NCBI GenBank assembly: GCA_947561585.1
Contig: CANNZV010000342.1
Span: forward strand, 62,001 to 126,000
Length of the DNA stretch: 64,000 bases
Reading direction: 5' to 3'
Source: Caprella mutica
Taxonomy: Eukaryota; Arthropoda; Malacostraca; Amphipoda; Caprellidae
Positions 36,701 through 48,185 of the stretch are shown one piece after another. The position numbers and the translations under genes are program-made. The notes below the pieces were generated by a model, which was not told the origin of the DNA, did no database searches, and worked only from the letters and a program-made list of their open reading frames with translations. Within the stretch, counting starts at the first letter, position 1, and each line of letters opens with the position of its first letter.

Positions 36701-39700
36701 CACTCTCTATCTGTGACTGGGAATAATTTATTGTTTACTGTTCTCTATCAACATTTACATGTGCTGAGGTTTGATGAGTCAGCTTAAGTTACTTCAGATT
36801 ATAAACTATATGAACTTACTGGTGTACACTTGACGAGTCATCACTATAATAGGGAAATATTAAATGAATTAATAATATGCTAATTAATATTCATTCATGT
36901 TAATTTATGCCATGTATTAATATTAATGTATGTAATATTCATTTATATTAATTTATGTCATATATTTATATTAATTTATGTCATGTATTTATATTAATTT
37001 ATGTCATGTATTTATATTAATTTATATAATATATTTATATAATTATTTATATTAATTTATGTCATATAATTATATTGATTTATGTCATATATTTATATTA
37101 ATTTATGTCATACATTTATATTAATATATATCGTATATTAGTATTCATTTTTGTCATGTATTAATATTAATTATCTATAATTAGTAATAGCTATATCTAT
37201 ATTTCTATTAATGAAATTATAATTTCAATATCACCACTGAACAAAAATTATTTTTTCAATTTGAAAATTTATAGCTATTTGTCGATGATTCAATATCAAA
37301 AGGAATTAAACTAATTTTCACACTCAATTGTTTATTTTTCGTTATTTAATAAAATCATCTTTATTAGAATATTAATCGTTTCCAATAAAGTGTACAGTGA
37401 AGAGTTAAAACAACCACCAATAGTTGTAAATAAAGTGCACAGTGAAGAGTTAAAACAACCACCAATAGTTGTAAATAAAGTGCACAGTGAAGAGTTAAAA
37501 CAACCACCAATAGTTGTAAATAAAGTGCACAGTGAAGAGTTAAAACAACCACCAATAGTTGTAAATAAAGTGCACAGTGAAGAGTTAAAACAACCACCAA
37601 TAGTTGTAAATAAAGTGCACCGTGAAGAGTTAAAACAACCACCAATAGTTGTAAATAAAGTGCACAGTGAAGGGTTAAAACAACCACCAATAGTTGTAAA
37701 TAAAGTGCACAGTGAAGGGTTAAAACAACCACCAATAGTTGTAAATAAAGTGCACCGTGAAGAGTTAAAACAACCACCAATAGTTGTAAATAAAGTGCAC
37801 AGTGAAGGATTAAAACAACCACCAATAGTAGTAAATAAAGTGCACAGTGAAGAGTTAAAACAACCACCAATAGTTGTAAATAAAGTGCACAGTGAAGGAT
37901 TAAAACAACCATCAATAGTAGTAAATAAAGTGCACAGTGAAGAGTTAAAACAACCACCAATAGTTGTAAATAAAGTGCACAGTGAAGGGTTAAAACAACC
38001 ACCAATAGTTGTAAATAAAGTGCACAGTGAAGGATTAAAACAACCATCAATAGTAGTAAATAAAGTGCACAGTGAAGAGTTAAAACAACCACCAATAGTT
38101 GTAAATAAAGTGCACAGTGAAGAGTTAAAACAACCACCTATAGTTATAAATAAAGTGCACAGTGAAGGGTTAAAACAACCACCTATAGTTGTAAATAAAG
38201 TGCACAGTGAAGGGTTAAAACAACCACCAATAGTAGTAAATAAAGTGCACAGTGAAGTTTAAAACAACCATCAATAGTAGTAAATAAAGTGCACAGTGAA
38301 GAGTTAAAACAACCACCAATAGTTGTAAATAAAGTGCACAGTGAAGAGTTAAAACAACCACCTATAGTTATAAATAAAGTGCACAGTGAAGGGTTAAAAC
38401 AACAACCAATAGCTGTAAATAAAGTGGACAGTGAAGAGTTAAAACAACCACCAATAGTTGTGAATAAAGTGCACAGAGAAGGGTTAAAAACAGCCACCAT
38501 TAGTTGTAAATAAAGTGCACAGTGAAGAGTTAAAACAATCACCATTAGTTGTAATTAAAGTCACAGAGAAGGGTTAAAACAAACACCAATAGTTGTAAAT
38601 AAAGTGCACAGTGAAGGGTTAAAACAAAACAACAGCCAGTAGTTGTAAATAAAGTGCACAGTGAAGGGTTAAAACAACCACCAATAGTTGTAAATAAAGT
38701 GCACAGTGAACGGGTTACACTGTAAGCGTTTTCTGATCGTCAGTAGGTTTCTGCCTAATTAATACTGGGTCTAAACTATGTTTTTGAGGCATTGTTCGGG
38801 AGGAATTAAACACCTACCAGTATGCCTCTGAAATAATAAACGGGACACTAATTTAGCTTCCATTTCACTGCACCAAATTTTGGAATACCTAAATAGAAAA
38901 ATAATGAGAATTTTTTTTATATAACTATAACTATTCAAGGATATTCAATTATATTGAAAAATATAAATTGTGCAAAGTAACAACCAATTCAAGCCTTTCT
39001 AAAATATATATATATATATTATATATAAATAATAACATAATTGATATCTGTATTATTCCTGATATAAAATAATATATTTCGAAAATGCATCGGTAAACAG
39101 TAATAGCAATTGAAAATAAGAATATTAAACACAAAAATTACCGAAAGCTATCGTAGTCGCATGAAAAATCAAACTCATTTGAACGCTGAAGTTGTCCTGA
39201 CGACTTCATACTTATTCTGACGAATAAATTGCTGCAACTGTAACCACTCTCATTGGAAAGTATGAATTTGACTCTTCCATTAGCTATTAGTAGATCACTG
39301 ATAAATTGAACTATTATAAACGATGTTAATTTAGGATTTACTATTATTGATGCTCTGTCTGAAATATTATTTATTTAGAGTACGTACATATACGTAATTT
39401 AAAATGGATATGCTTTTCATTAACCTAGTTCTTTTAGTATGATCGATATTTAATTTGATGCTAATTAATGAAGGGAAGAATTTTATTACTAATTTTACAA
39501 GTAACGTAAACAGTTCATTAAACAAATTGATTATTTCTATATGGCAAATCGCAACCCACGTAAATAAATAATCCCTCGGAAGTAATTACCACACTGCCAT
39601 GTTATTGAAATGAACTTAAATATTGGGAATATGTGTAAATATTTGAAGAATATGAATAATTTCATAAAATAAATAAAGTGAAGAATAGGAAAAATAACGA

Positions 39701-40635
39701 AAGAACAAACTAAGATTTTTTTATGGTTTAGTGTGACGAATAAAGACTTAAGTGGATATTAATAAAGTATTCATTATCACAGTAAATAACCAAATTACTA
39801 TCAATAATGAATAAATTACTGATTTCTGTGTTTTTCAGGTTACAGAGATCAAGATGATGAAGAGAAATTCATCTCTGGCTTCTCAGTATCGAAGGCTCGG
39901 CTTTTGAAAAAGCCGCACTATAGCGATGTGAATGCAGTGATACGAACAATGCACTACCGCGAGTTCTTGGAAGTGGCTAAAACTCAAGCATTTGAAGGAT
40001 CAAAGATAACTTCCAAATATAAAACAGCACTTCCTAAGAGAGGACAATTCGTATTTTTTCGCGCCACAAGAGAAAAAGATAGTATGAAGAATGATTTCTA
40101 CGGTAACGTTGGGTTATCCATCGATATTCTTCAACTGCTAAAAGCTGATCCTACCATTAACATGTTCCATGTTGATTGCGCTTATTTCGTTTGTTCAACG
40201 GCGTCTAGAATTCTCTTGACCCGTAAGAAATCCTTCGAAGGATGTCCTAAACTTGATTTGAATCGTCTGGAAGAAGGAATGCCGATCATACTGAGAGACG
40301 GTGTTCTTGCAGCAGCTGATCGGCATACACACAGAAAGAGGAACCGAAATGGAAAAAGACTCCGAAAGAATTACAGACACTCTGTTGAATTCGTATTTGA
40401 CCTGGAGACTATTGACACAACTTGGATCTACAATCAGTGTAAAGTTTTCGCTGTAGACCACTACATGGCCAATCTATTGGATGCTGATGACTGTTTTGGA
40501 AGACACCAGTGTCTGATCTACAATACCAGAAATAAAACCTGCCCATCTCCATGGACCAGGGAGGTTACCGAGAACAAGCTTGTGAATCATCAGAAAATAC
40601 TTGAAATATACTTTGTAAAAACAGAGTCAGAATAA
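30785..40635 (+). CDS. Gene A: unrecognised FFRA/SASRIL family protein, 2 exons
   Basis: Exon 1 is 30785-30824 (MSPVATSSAYEDA, donor GTAAGT) and exon 2 is 39839-40635 (acceptor TTTTTCAG). The phases join to give DAGYRDQDDEEKF and a 278-residue product. I do not recognise the family. Gene A shares with genes B and C, in order: a GQFVFFRA block, NMFHVDCAYF, then STASRILLTRKK, GMPIILRDGV, VEFVFDLETI..TWIY, and a terminal HQCLIYNT..CPSPWT block with paired cysteines. There are no membrane segments and no clear signal peptide, so it is probably intracellular. The 9-kb intron carries a foldback element and five tandem arrays. Exon 1 is inferred from splice sites and phase. A candidate AATAAA lies at 41008-41013. 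Confidence 0.7.
31219..31312. mobile_element. Compact 94-bp GGGTAAGTTCC MITE
   Basis: The left arm GGGTAAGTTCCGAATTATCG with CATTTTCGATCAT faces GTGGAACTTTTCGATAATTC and AGAACTTAACCC. This is the shortest complete member here, essentially two terminal repeats back to back. Confidence 0.8.
32390..32519. mobile_element. Truncated right end of the AAGTACTT hAT-type element
   Basis: AAGTACTT words end in GCCCATCTCTGCC, matching the 49380-49542 end of the complete element at 48343-49542. The left half is missing. Confidence 0.75.
33323..33530. mobile_element. GGGTAAGTTCC MITE in the foldback spacer
   Basis: The left end GGGTAAGTTCCGTGTTATCG follows TA. The right end is degraded (GAACTTAGTATGTATACCC). 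Confidence 0.6.
34642..35239. other. Gene A intron, nothing recognised
   Basis: AT-rich with no open frame or repeat structure of note. Confidence 0.35.
35240..35545. repeat. 71-bp tandem repeat, about 4 copies
   Basis: The unit includes GATTAATATGAGGGATAATA, GGAGTAAATTTTGATTAATA and TGAGATTAATTTTTTCAAAA. The period is 71 bases (35315, 35386, 35457). Confidence 0.9.
35744..35815. mobile_element. 72-bp perfect-looking hairpin MITE
   Basis: GGGTAAATTCCTGGTTCACG and its complement CGTGAACTAGGAATTTACC are separated by a short TATTTCATTTAG loop. It resembles two terminal repeats without an interior. Confidence 0.7.
36184..36705. repeat. 18-bp minisatellite GTGTCCGAGTACTGTGAG, ~29 copies
   Basis: The copies are nearly identical, with CCGAG/CAGAG and ACTG/ATTG/AGTG variants. 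They lie in gene A's intron. Confidence 0.95.
36890..37150. repeat. ~21-bp repeat ATATTAATTTATGTCATGTA
   Basis: About ten AT-rich, variable copies lie between the 18-bp and 45-bp arrays. Confidence 0.8.
37385..38715. repeat. 45-bp minisatellite, ~29 copies, open on both strands
   Basis: The unit is GTGCACAGTGAAGAGTTAAA, then ACAACCACCAATAGTTGTAA, then ATAAA. Because 45 is a multiple of three and the unit lacks stops, long frames arise on both strands (plus: VHSEELKQPPIVVNK repeats, 290 aa; minus: VVLTLHCALYLQLL repeats, 257 aa). Each frame ends when a copy loses or gains bases, and indels are frequent after 38255. It lies in gene A's intron, so a coding role is unlikely but not excluded. Confidence 0.9.
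38716..39838. other. 3' part of gene A intron, no gene
   Basis: AT-rich sequence, including an AT dinucleotide run near 39004-39025. The TTTTTCAG acceptor ends at 39838. Confidence 0.4.
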
Positions 40636-41327
40636 CAAGGAGAGGGGCATTTGTTTTGGACTGCTCAATTTAGCATTACAGAGTTTACTGTGATTTACAT
40701 TGGTACTTTTTATAAGAAAGTATAAAAAATTTATATTCTATATTTGTATTTTGTTTTTAAATTAATGTTTAGGAAATTAGGATTCTCTATTATACTCATT
40801 AGTTTTGAACTGTTTTTACCAAAAAAAGGATACATATATATATATTTATTTTTAAATCGGTCAGTACTATTATTGTATCATTTATATGTTAAATACTATT
40901 CATTATTAAGCTGATTAAATTCATCATTCATATATGTTTCATTATTATTTAACAATATCTTAATTGTGCGATTCTGTGATTACTTTTTGATAGAAATATA
41001 ACCATTAAATAAATATAACTGCTATTTCATTATCTTTCTTTCTTTAGTTCATTTAGGATTTATTATTATTTAGAGCATCATTAAGTCAAAGCGAAGAACA
41101 TATTTTGCCGACAAGTGAGCCCTTGCCCACATACTTTTCATTAATTTAGGTAAGTTACCCTTCTTTTGCACGAAAGAAAATGGTACTTTCGACAGTAACT
41201 TGTACTAAATAAAGAATTTACGTTCAAAAACTGAATAGTAGCAGTACTCTGCCTCAATAACTATCATGAAATGTAAAATATCGTCTGTCATTTAGCTTCA
41301 GTTTAAAGTATACTAAGAAGGTCTTGC
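40636..41327. other. 3' region of gene A
   Basis: It contains AATAAA at 41008-41013 and near 41204. Sequence just after the stop (CTGCTCAATTTAGCATTACA, TTTACTGTGATTTACA) recurs after the pseudogene at 45070-45110, so the duplication reached into the flank. Confidence 0.55.
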
Positions 41328-41425
41328 ATTTTGAGTTAGGTAGGCTCAATGGCTTCAGCTACTATCACCTCTTCATTTTCCTCTTCCATCCGTGAGTGCA
41401 GCCACCGGTGCTTACTGCTTATGTC
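41328..41425 (+). repeat. Dispersed repeat S1 fragment
   Basis: It contains CTACTATCACCTCTTCATTT and CCATCCGTGAGTGCAGCCAC. Its duplicate partner is the S1 copy at 46697-46925. Confidence 0.75.
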
Positions 41426-42236
41426 CATGTACCTCTAATGTTAGAAATTAATACCACCTAGAATATGTTTTAAAAACCCTTGAGGATAATGTTAATAACT
41501 CATGGATTGACCATGGAGATTGATCAATAAGTGTATTGGAGGGCATCTTGCCATACGAAACCCCTGTCAGCATTAATAAAACACGAAGTGTCCAGTACAA
41601 CACTCTAGCTGATTCAACAAACTACCTTACAGCCATTTATGTTTAGAGTTTTAAAGTTCATATTATTTGAAATCTAATTAAATTTAACTCATAACAATAT
41701 GGAATGAGAAGGGAGCGTAGCAGTTTAGTGTTCCGTCCCATGTTGGCTCCACCTCCATCTTGCCGACCAATCAGAGAAGAATTATCCGTAAAAACATTAT
41801 GCTTGCAGCAGTGTTCGGTAGACATTTATGCGCCAGAGACATTATCTCAAAAAAACTTATGCGCTGTTTACTATTTTTTTTTAAATTAGACGGAAGAAAC
41901 CTAACCTTTTGAAAATTTTCACTGCATAGTTATTATATATCCATGCGCTTTTGGCAGAAGTTTATTATTATTGATCCAATCTTAATTTTAGATTTATTTT
42001 TTCAGTCATTTAACTTACGGTGAAAACCATAAACATAGTTCCGTATAATCTGAAATCTTAATAATTTATTAATTTTTAACGACCTGACAGATAATTAATT
42101 CTTTAAAATATTATAATGACCAGAACTTCAAATCAATAATGATCATCCCAATTGAAGAAAATATCATATAACAGATTGGAAAGAGCTGCAGCCTCCAGAC
42201 CTTTTGGAAATACGGGACACCATCGAGAAATACAAG
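41426..42236. other. Region between genes A and B
   Basis: A dispersed-repeat piece at 41575-41640 (CAGTACAACACTCTAGCTGA) is shared with 13210-13290, 29140-29200 and 55385-55445. From about 42160 the sequence stays similar to 47110-47196 upstream of gene C, including a 30-codon open stretch in frame with the proposed start. Confidence 0.5.
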
Positions 42237-44046
42237 ATGTCGATAACGACACGTAAGTGTACTTAAAATAAAACAGTTCATTCAGAATGAATAATGATGT
42301 GTGTTTATTGCTGAAGTTTACTTTCTTGCCACTCTACTTACATCACATCTAATTTTTAGTACAGATATAATAAAATTGGAAATTAGTCCTGATATTTAAT
42401 GAAATAGAAAATATGTTCTGAATAATAATATTCAGTTTACTCGAAAGGTAACCTTATATTATCACTATGCAATAAAATTAACTTCGGCATTTCATTAAGT
42501 GTCAGATAAAACCATAGACCGACAATTGGGCCCCAAGACAATTCAGCCTATACATATAAAATATTATAGCAGACACAATGAAGAAGTGTTAGTTTGTTAT
42601 TACAGTAGCAATGGTATTCAATTAAGTTTTTACAGTAGACTTTGATGAAAACAGACTCGGATACTTCAAGTAGTATTAAGAGCTTGCTTTTGTATTTTGC
42701 ATACATATTTTTTACTTAAAGGTTTGACGTTTGGTCTGATTTGCTCGCACATACTTCACTTTTTTAGTGTAACCTTGATTTTCAGTATTTATACATCCTT
42801 TTATTTTGCTATTGATAATGAGTGGAGCTGTGCATGGTTCTGTGTCAACTTCAATTGTATTAGTGTTACGAGGCAGTTCTTCTACGACATGGTTGTAGAT
42901 ACTCCAGACACCTGGTTTGAAACGAGAATTTCGTATATTTTTTTGAATGGCATTCTTATTCACGAAATAAAGCATTAAATAAAAGTTATATGTATACATT
43001 GAATTCAAAATCTTGATTCTTCGGATTGAAGCTGATCTATGGTATATTGCTCAATTGTATTGGGGCCCAATTGTCCATGGCCCAACTGTCGGTGCTCCGA
43101 TAAAACATATCCATTCACTTAAAATTGTAATAATTATTGGATCCAATTTAAATTATTTTATTCGATTTAGTTTATTTTCTAGATTCTAATGCAATTATTT
43201 TCTTTTCCAGCTATGATCTACTACCCCATCTGTCCAGTGAAAAAATTCAAGTGCAAGAAAATATGCAAAGGAATGATCCTGACCAACCCAAACTACGTTC
43301 CTATTGTTGGTGTCTGTCGAACAATTCATAGTGGTCAGTTTCTCCAATCTTGCAAACTCGGACATTTGGTCCCTCTCACGGACACAGAAAAATATAAGGA
43401 TACCATGAAGTTGCCCCCCGGAAAGTTTATGTTCTTCCGTGCAGAATCGATTGCGTCAAGAAATACTGATGATACCCACGATTGGCTTGGAAACATAAAG
43501 ATTAAAATAAATTTCAACCGTTTGATGAATAACTTCAATGGCATCAGATTTTTTAACATCGATTATGTGAACTTCAACACTTCCAGCGCATCGAGAATTT
43601 TGGTGACAAGAAAGAAAACTTATCACGATTTTCCGGAGATTCAATTGGGTGATTTGAGAATAGGTGATCCCATCATTTTCAAAAATGGAATAGCCTACTA
43701 CGCGATCTCTCATGCTGATACTTCGAGTCGTGGAAAACACGCCGTTCATATTGTATTCGATACCGAGACAATTCCTGCAAAATGGATTTGGTGGAACAGC
43801 GAAAGTGAAGTTGTGCAACATGTTAATGTAAACGTAAAAAACGATGCGGGAAGGTATAAACAGCATCAGTGCAATCATTACAACACAGAAAGAAAGCAGG
43901 ATTGTCCTTCACCTTGGAGTGTACAGCGGACACACAATGAGTTGCTCCGTTATGGAGTTACAATTCGTCCGGTAGCCACTCGTGATGTTAATTGGCATTA
44001 TTCCAATGTGGAATTCACTTCTGATGAGGAAAACCATCACAGTTGA
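42237..44046 (+). CDS. Gene B: FFRA/SASRIL family protein, 2 exons
   Basis: Exon 1 is 42237-42252 (MSITT, donor GTAAGT) and exon 2 is 43211-44046 (acceptor CTTTTCCAG), together 283 residues. The protein runs MIYYPICPVKKFKCKKICKG, NPNYVPIVGVCRTIH, GKFMFFRAES, DWLGNIKIKINFNRL, RFFNIDYVNFNTSSAS, RILVTRKKTYHDFP, GDPIIFKNGIAYYA, HIVFDTETIPAKWIW, and ends HQCNHYNTERKQDCPSPWS. It is very close to gene C and clearly but distantly related to gene A. I know no domain that fits. The reading frame stays open about 30 codons upstream of the chosen ATG (ELQPPDLLEIRDTIEKYK), so the true start may lie in an earlier exon. Confidence 0.75.
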
Positions 44047-44659
44047 GAATTTATAATATATAACGACTAAAGTGTGAACTACGAATATTACGCGTGGTCT
44101 ATATATCTATCATACCCGCAACTTGGCTTATCCAACTGGAAAAATCACTAGAAACAAAATTCTCATCGCTGAATTACCTCTCATAAATGCTTCTATCACA
44201 TTCATTTTTAACTGATCTAGTTTCTTTGAATATTACAACAACAAAATTCTAAACTACTAGGTAAGTTGAACCACTTTTAGTTTTACTGCTGTAATTTTTT
44301 TTCGAGTCTTACTAGCATGGTAAAAATTTGCCCTGTACCTGGATGGGTTACAGAGAAAGGATTACTTCTGTGTATTTTTTTGCTAATTATTAATGAATAT
44401 ACCTGAAAGTTTTGTATTAGTTAAGGGTTTATGATCATTATTGCCAATCTGAAATCCTCCTTCGTTGTCTTGAGGTCATTTCCAGGTAGGCCTTCTTTTT
44501 GTTATAATGTAGCCTTTAGGTTTTGGTTTAGTTGGGTATTCTTTTCCAGCTTTCTTAGTATCTTACCTCTACTTCTTCCTCTCGTTTCTCCCTTGCTAGA
44601 TCCATGGGTAAGATGAGTGATTGTGTAGGTCTCTTATCCATGGGTAATTCTCCTGACCT
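44047..44659. other. Spacer after gene B
   Basis: No gene is seen. The junction of the duplicated block lies near 44655-44665. Confidence 0.4.
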
Positions 44660-45010
44660 GTAAGGAATCATTCGAAGGATGTCCTAAACTTGATTTGAAT
44701 CGTCTGGAAGAGGGAATGTCAATCATACTGAGAGACGGTGTTCTTTCAGCAGCTGATCGGCATATACACAGACGGAGGAACCGAAATGGAAGAAGATACT
44801 GGGTGACCTATAGACATTCTGTTTAATTTGTAATTGACCTGGAGTCTATTAACACAACTTGGATCTACAATCAGTGTAAAGTTTTCGATGTAGACCACGG
44901 CAGTGCAAATCAACCGGATGGTGATAGGTGTTTTGGTAGACAGGAGAAGATCATCTACAACACCAAGCCCATCTTCATGAACCGGAGAGAAAACCGAGAA
45001 CGAGCTTGAC
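44660..45010 (+). pseudogene. Pseudogene of gene A exon 2, 5'-truncated
   Basis: From 44660 the sequence matches gene A from about 40213: TGTCCTAAACTTGATTTGAA, ATACTGAGAGACGGTGTTCT, CAGCAGCTGATCGGCATA, CACAACTTGGATCTACAATC. It lacks the first half of exon 2 and carries stops (for example TTCTGTTTAA near 44820 where A has VEFVF) and frameshifts near the CPSPW end. Similarity continues into the 3' flank. Confidence 0.9.
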
Positions 45011-46696
45011 AAACAAACTTAGTAAAAACAGTTAGAATAGAAAGAACAGGGTCATTAGGTTTCGACTGCTCAATCTAGCCTTATAAAGTTTACTGTGATT
45101 TACAATGGTGTTATTGTTATAAAAAAGTATCATATTTAACAGCTTTACATGAAACTATATATCCTTATTTGGATTTTATAATGGGAATTTATCTTTTGTA
45201 AAGTATTATTAATGTTTATGATTTTCTAATCTACTCATTTGTTTCAAACTTGTGTGACCAAAAAAGGATAAATATTTGTTTTTAAATCGGTCAGTATTAT
45301 TATTATATCAAAGTTCATCATATTTAAATGTTATTTATTATTATGCTAATTAAACTCATATATGTTCCCATTATCATTTAACAGTATCTCAATGTTACAA
45401 ATCTGTGATTACTTCTTATCAAAAATATAATCCTTATAGATAACTACTATTTCATTGTCTGTAATTCTTTAGTTCTTTGTTAGTTAGTTAATATTTAGAG
45501 CACTGGTTGAGTCAGGGATGGTGCAAAGCGAGGACTATATTTGGTCACGAAAATGGCTTCCTTAAACACTTACTTTTTATCTATTTATATAAGTTAGATA
45601 CCCTTATTTTGTACAAAAGAAAATGGTACGTCCAGGAGTTGTTTCTCGGCATCAATAGACAATTTACATTCAGTCATTGAAAAGTCGCATTGATTGTGTC
45701 AATAATTATCAGAAAACTAAAAATACAATAGGATATTTAACTTCAGATAATATTACATTATAGGTACTAAGTATTCAATAATTTAGTCTATCCTTAACAT
45801 TTCATGTCGGTTATAGAAGAGGCAACTTAATTGTTTCGTGAATTGATCCCGGTGAACTTAAATTATCAACATTTAGTACAGTGGTTCCTAAAGTGGGATT
45901 TGGGGCCTGGATTGTTTATAGGGGGTGTCTGGGAAGGCTGTCTTATATGTTACTTATAAGTTTGGTTCTTGCTGATAATATCATGCAGAAAGTAAATATA
46001 ACAAATTCATTTTCCGTACTTTTTCATTTTAAATTTTCACATCATAGTAACCGAATAGGTATATTGTACTTTTCAATCTATTTCAATGCAATACAATACT
46101 CAGGGGGTGCCTGAGAAAAACAAGGGGTGTGCGACAAAAATACTGTAAAGGTCCTCTCCACTCTCAATTATAAAAAAATTGGAATTGCTTTAAATTTGAA
46201 GAGCTAAGGCTATATAACATATCACAGTAAGAAGAATTTTAATCGTTCGTATAACCATAGTACATACCTCTATTCAAATGCAGTGTTATACAATGATCTG
46301 TTCTCTAGATCGGAAAAATGTTATGAAATATGAAAACTATTATTAAGAAATACTTAATTAGGCACTTGGATTCTTTATATGGATTCACTATCTTGGAATC
46401 AGCTTTGTTATTGTTTTGAATTTGTCGGATCTAGTTAGCCCATAGGACATGAGGGCTTTTTCTTTGCTTGAAGTTCAGAGGGGTAGTAGAAAGAACGGAA
46501 AAAATCTTAAATTACATATTATAATAAAACTATAGAACCAAATTTTAAATGGTTTGCAGTTTTATAATCAGTAACCGTAATTATAATGAATAGAGAAATA
46601 AAAAAAAGAGTGGAGGGTACCTTTAAGAACCACTTATCTAGAAGATGTCTTCTAGCCATCGAACTTTTATAATTTGAATTTTTTTTTTATATTAAC
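45011..46696. other. Duplicated 3' flank of A, then repeats
   Basis: Matches to 40650-41200 continue to about 45660 (CTGCTCAATCTAGCCTTATA, AAAAGAAAATGGTACGTCC). About 1 kb of extra sequence (45.8-46.65 kb) has no partner in the A-B interval. The 77-aa frame at 45881 has no domain features. Confidence 0.55.
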
Positions 46697-46925
46697 GGTA
46701 GTTTCAGTTTTAGAACATAGTTCTAGGGATATGCTCTTTATCTACGATGTCTTAGATTAATCACTTAGGTAGGCTCGTAGGCTTCATTTACTATCACCTC
46801 TTCATTTTATTCTTCCATCCGTCATTGCAGCCACCGCTGCTTGTGTCCCTCTTCGTCACGTTACTTGGTAAGTGACTGCATTCACGGAGTAGTTTTTTTT
46901 ACGTCCAAGAGCTCCTCTAACCCCT
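46697..46925 (+). repeat. Dispersed repeat S1 copy
   Basis: It contains GGCTTCATTTACTATCACC, CTTCCATCCGTCATTGCAGC and GGTAAGTGACTGCATTCACG. It lies at the same place relative to gene C as 41328-41425 does to gene B. Confidence 0.8.
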
Positions 46926-47196
46926 TCAGAAGAAGTTTCTAAGTTTAATTTCACACTTCTTTTTCAGTTTGATTAAAATAATCGCAACCCTATCAGTCAT
47001 TAGACTCTCGATATTAACACAGTTTTGTCAATAATAGATCATTGTAGTTAATTCTTTAGAGATTCAAATTTAGCAGCACTGCAGATCAAATATAACCATC
47101 CCAATATTAAAAAAAAGGAAATATCATATAAGAGCTTGGAAAGTGCGACAGCCTCCAGACCTTTTGGAAATTCGGGACACCATCGAGAAATACAAG

Positions 47197-48185
47197 ATGT
47201 CGATAATTACACGTACGTGTACTAAAATATCATTTATTAATTTAAGAAATAAATTTTAAGTAACTGAAATTAGAAGAGAACATCTAATTTGGTTTATTTT
47301 ATTTTTAAGTATTCTCTATTTTATTATTTTTATTCCATTATTTTCTTGCCAGCTTTGATCTACTACCCCATCTGTCCTGTAAAGAAATTCACGTGCATGA
47401 AAATACGCAAGGGAATGATCCTGACCAACCCAAACTATGTTCCTATTGTTGGAGTCTGCCGAACAATCCATTTTGGGGAATTTCTCCAATCTTGCAAACT
47501 CGGACAATTGGTCCCTCTCACGAACACCGAAAAATATAAAGATACCATGAAGTTGCCTCCCGGAAAGTTTATAATCTTCCGTGCAGAATCGATTGCGTCA
47601 AGAAATACTGATGAGACCCACGATTGGTTTGGAAACATTAAGATTAGATTAAATTTAAACCGTTTGTTAAGTAACTTCAATGGCATCAGATTTTTTAACA
47701 TCGATTATGTGAACTTCAACACTTCCAGCGCATCGAGAATTTTGGTGACAAGAAAGAAAACTTATCACGATTTTCCGGAGATTCAATTAAGTGATTTGAG
47801 AGTAGGTGATCCCATCATTTTCAAAAATGGAATAGCCTACTACGCGATCTCTCATGCTGATAATTCGGATCGTGGAAAACACGCCGTTCATATTGTCTTC
47901 GATATGGAGACAATTCCTGCAAAATGGATTTGGTTGAACAGCGAAAGTGCAGTTGTGCGTCATGACAGTGTAAATGTAAAAAGTGATACTGATATTAGAA
48001 AGTATAAACAGCATCAGTGTAATTACTACAATACAGAACTAAAGCAAGATTGTCCTTCTCCTTGGACTGTACAGGAGACACACAACCAGTTGCTCCGTTA
48101 TGGAGTTACAATTCATCCACAAAGCGCTCGTGATGTTCATTGGCATTATTCCAATGAAGAATGCACTTCTATAGAGGAAATATAA
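47197..48185 (+). CDS. Gene C: FFRA/SASRIL family protein, recent duplicate of B
   Basis: Exon 1 is 47197-47212 (MSIIT, donor GTACGT) and exon 2 is 47353-48185 (acceptor TTCTTGCCAG), giving 282 residues. It differs from gene B by scattered substitutions, mostly in the last 80 residues, with no frame damage, so both seem to be under coding constraint. Conserved blocks are GKFIIFRAES, RFFNIDYVNFNTSSAS, RILVTRKKTYHDFP, GDPIIFKNGIAYYA and HQCNYYNT..CPSPWT. The intron is only 140 bases, against 958 in gene B. As in gene B, the frame is open upstream of the ATG. AATAAA overlaps the stop codon (48184-48189) and repeats at 48188. Function unknown. Confidence 0.75.

Noticed and set aside
37364..38137. 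257-aa minus-strand open frame (LLVVVLTLHCALYL repeats)
   Set aside because: It is the antisense reading of the 45-bp minisatellite, stop-free only because the unit is a multiple of three. It has no independent support.
45881..46114. 77-aa frame between the pseudogene and gene C
   Set aside because: No similarity to the A/B/C family or to any domain. It lies in the ~1-kb insertion specific to this copy.
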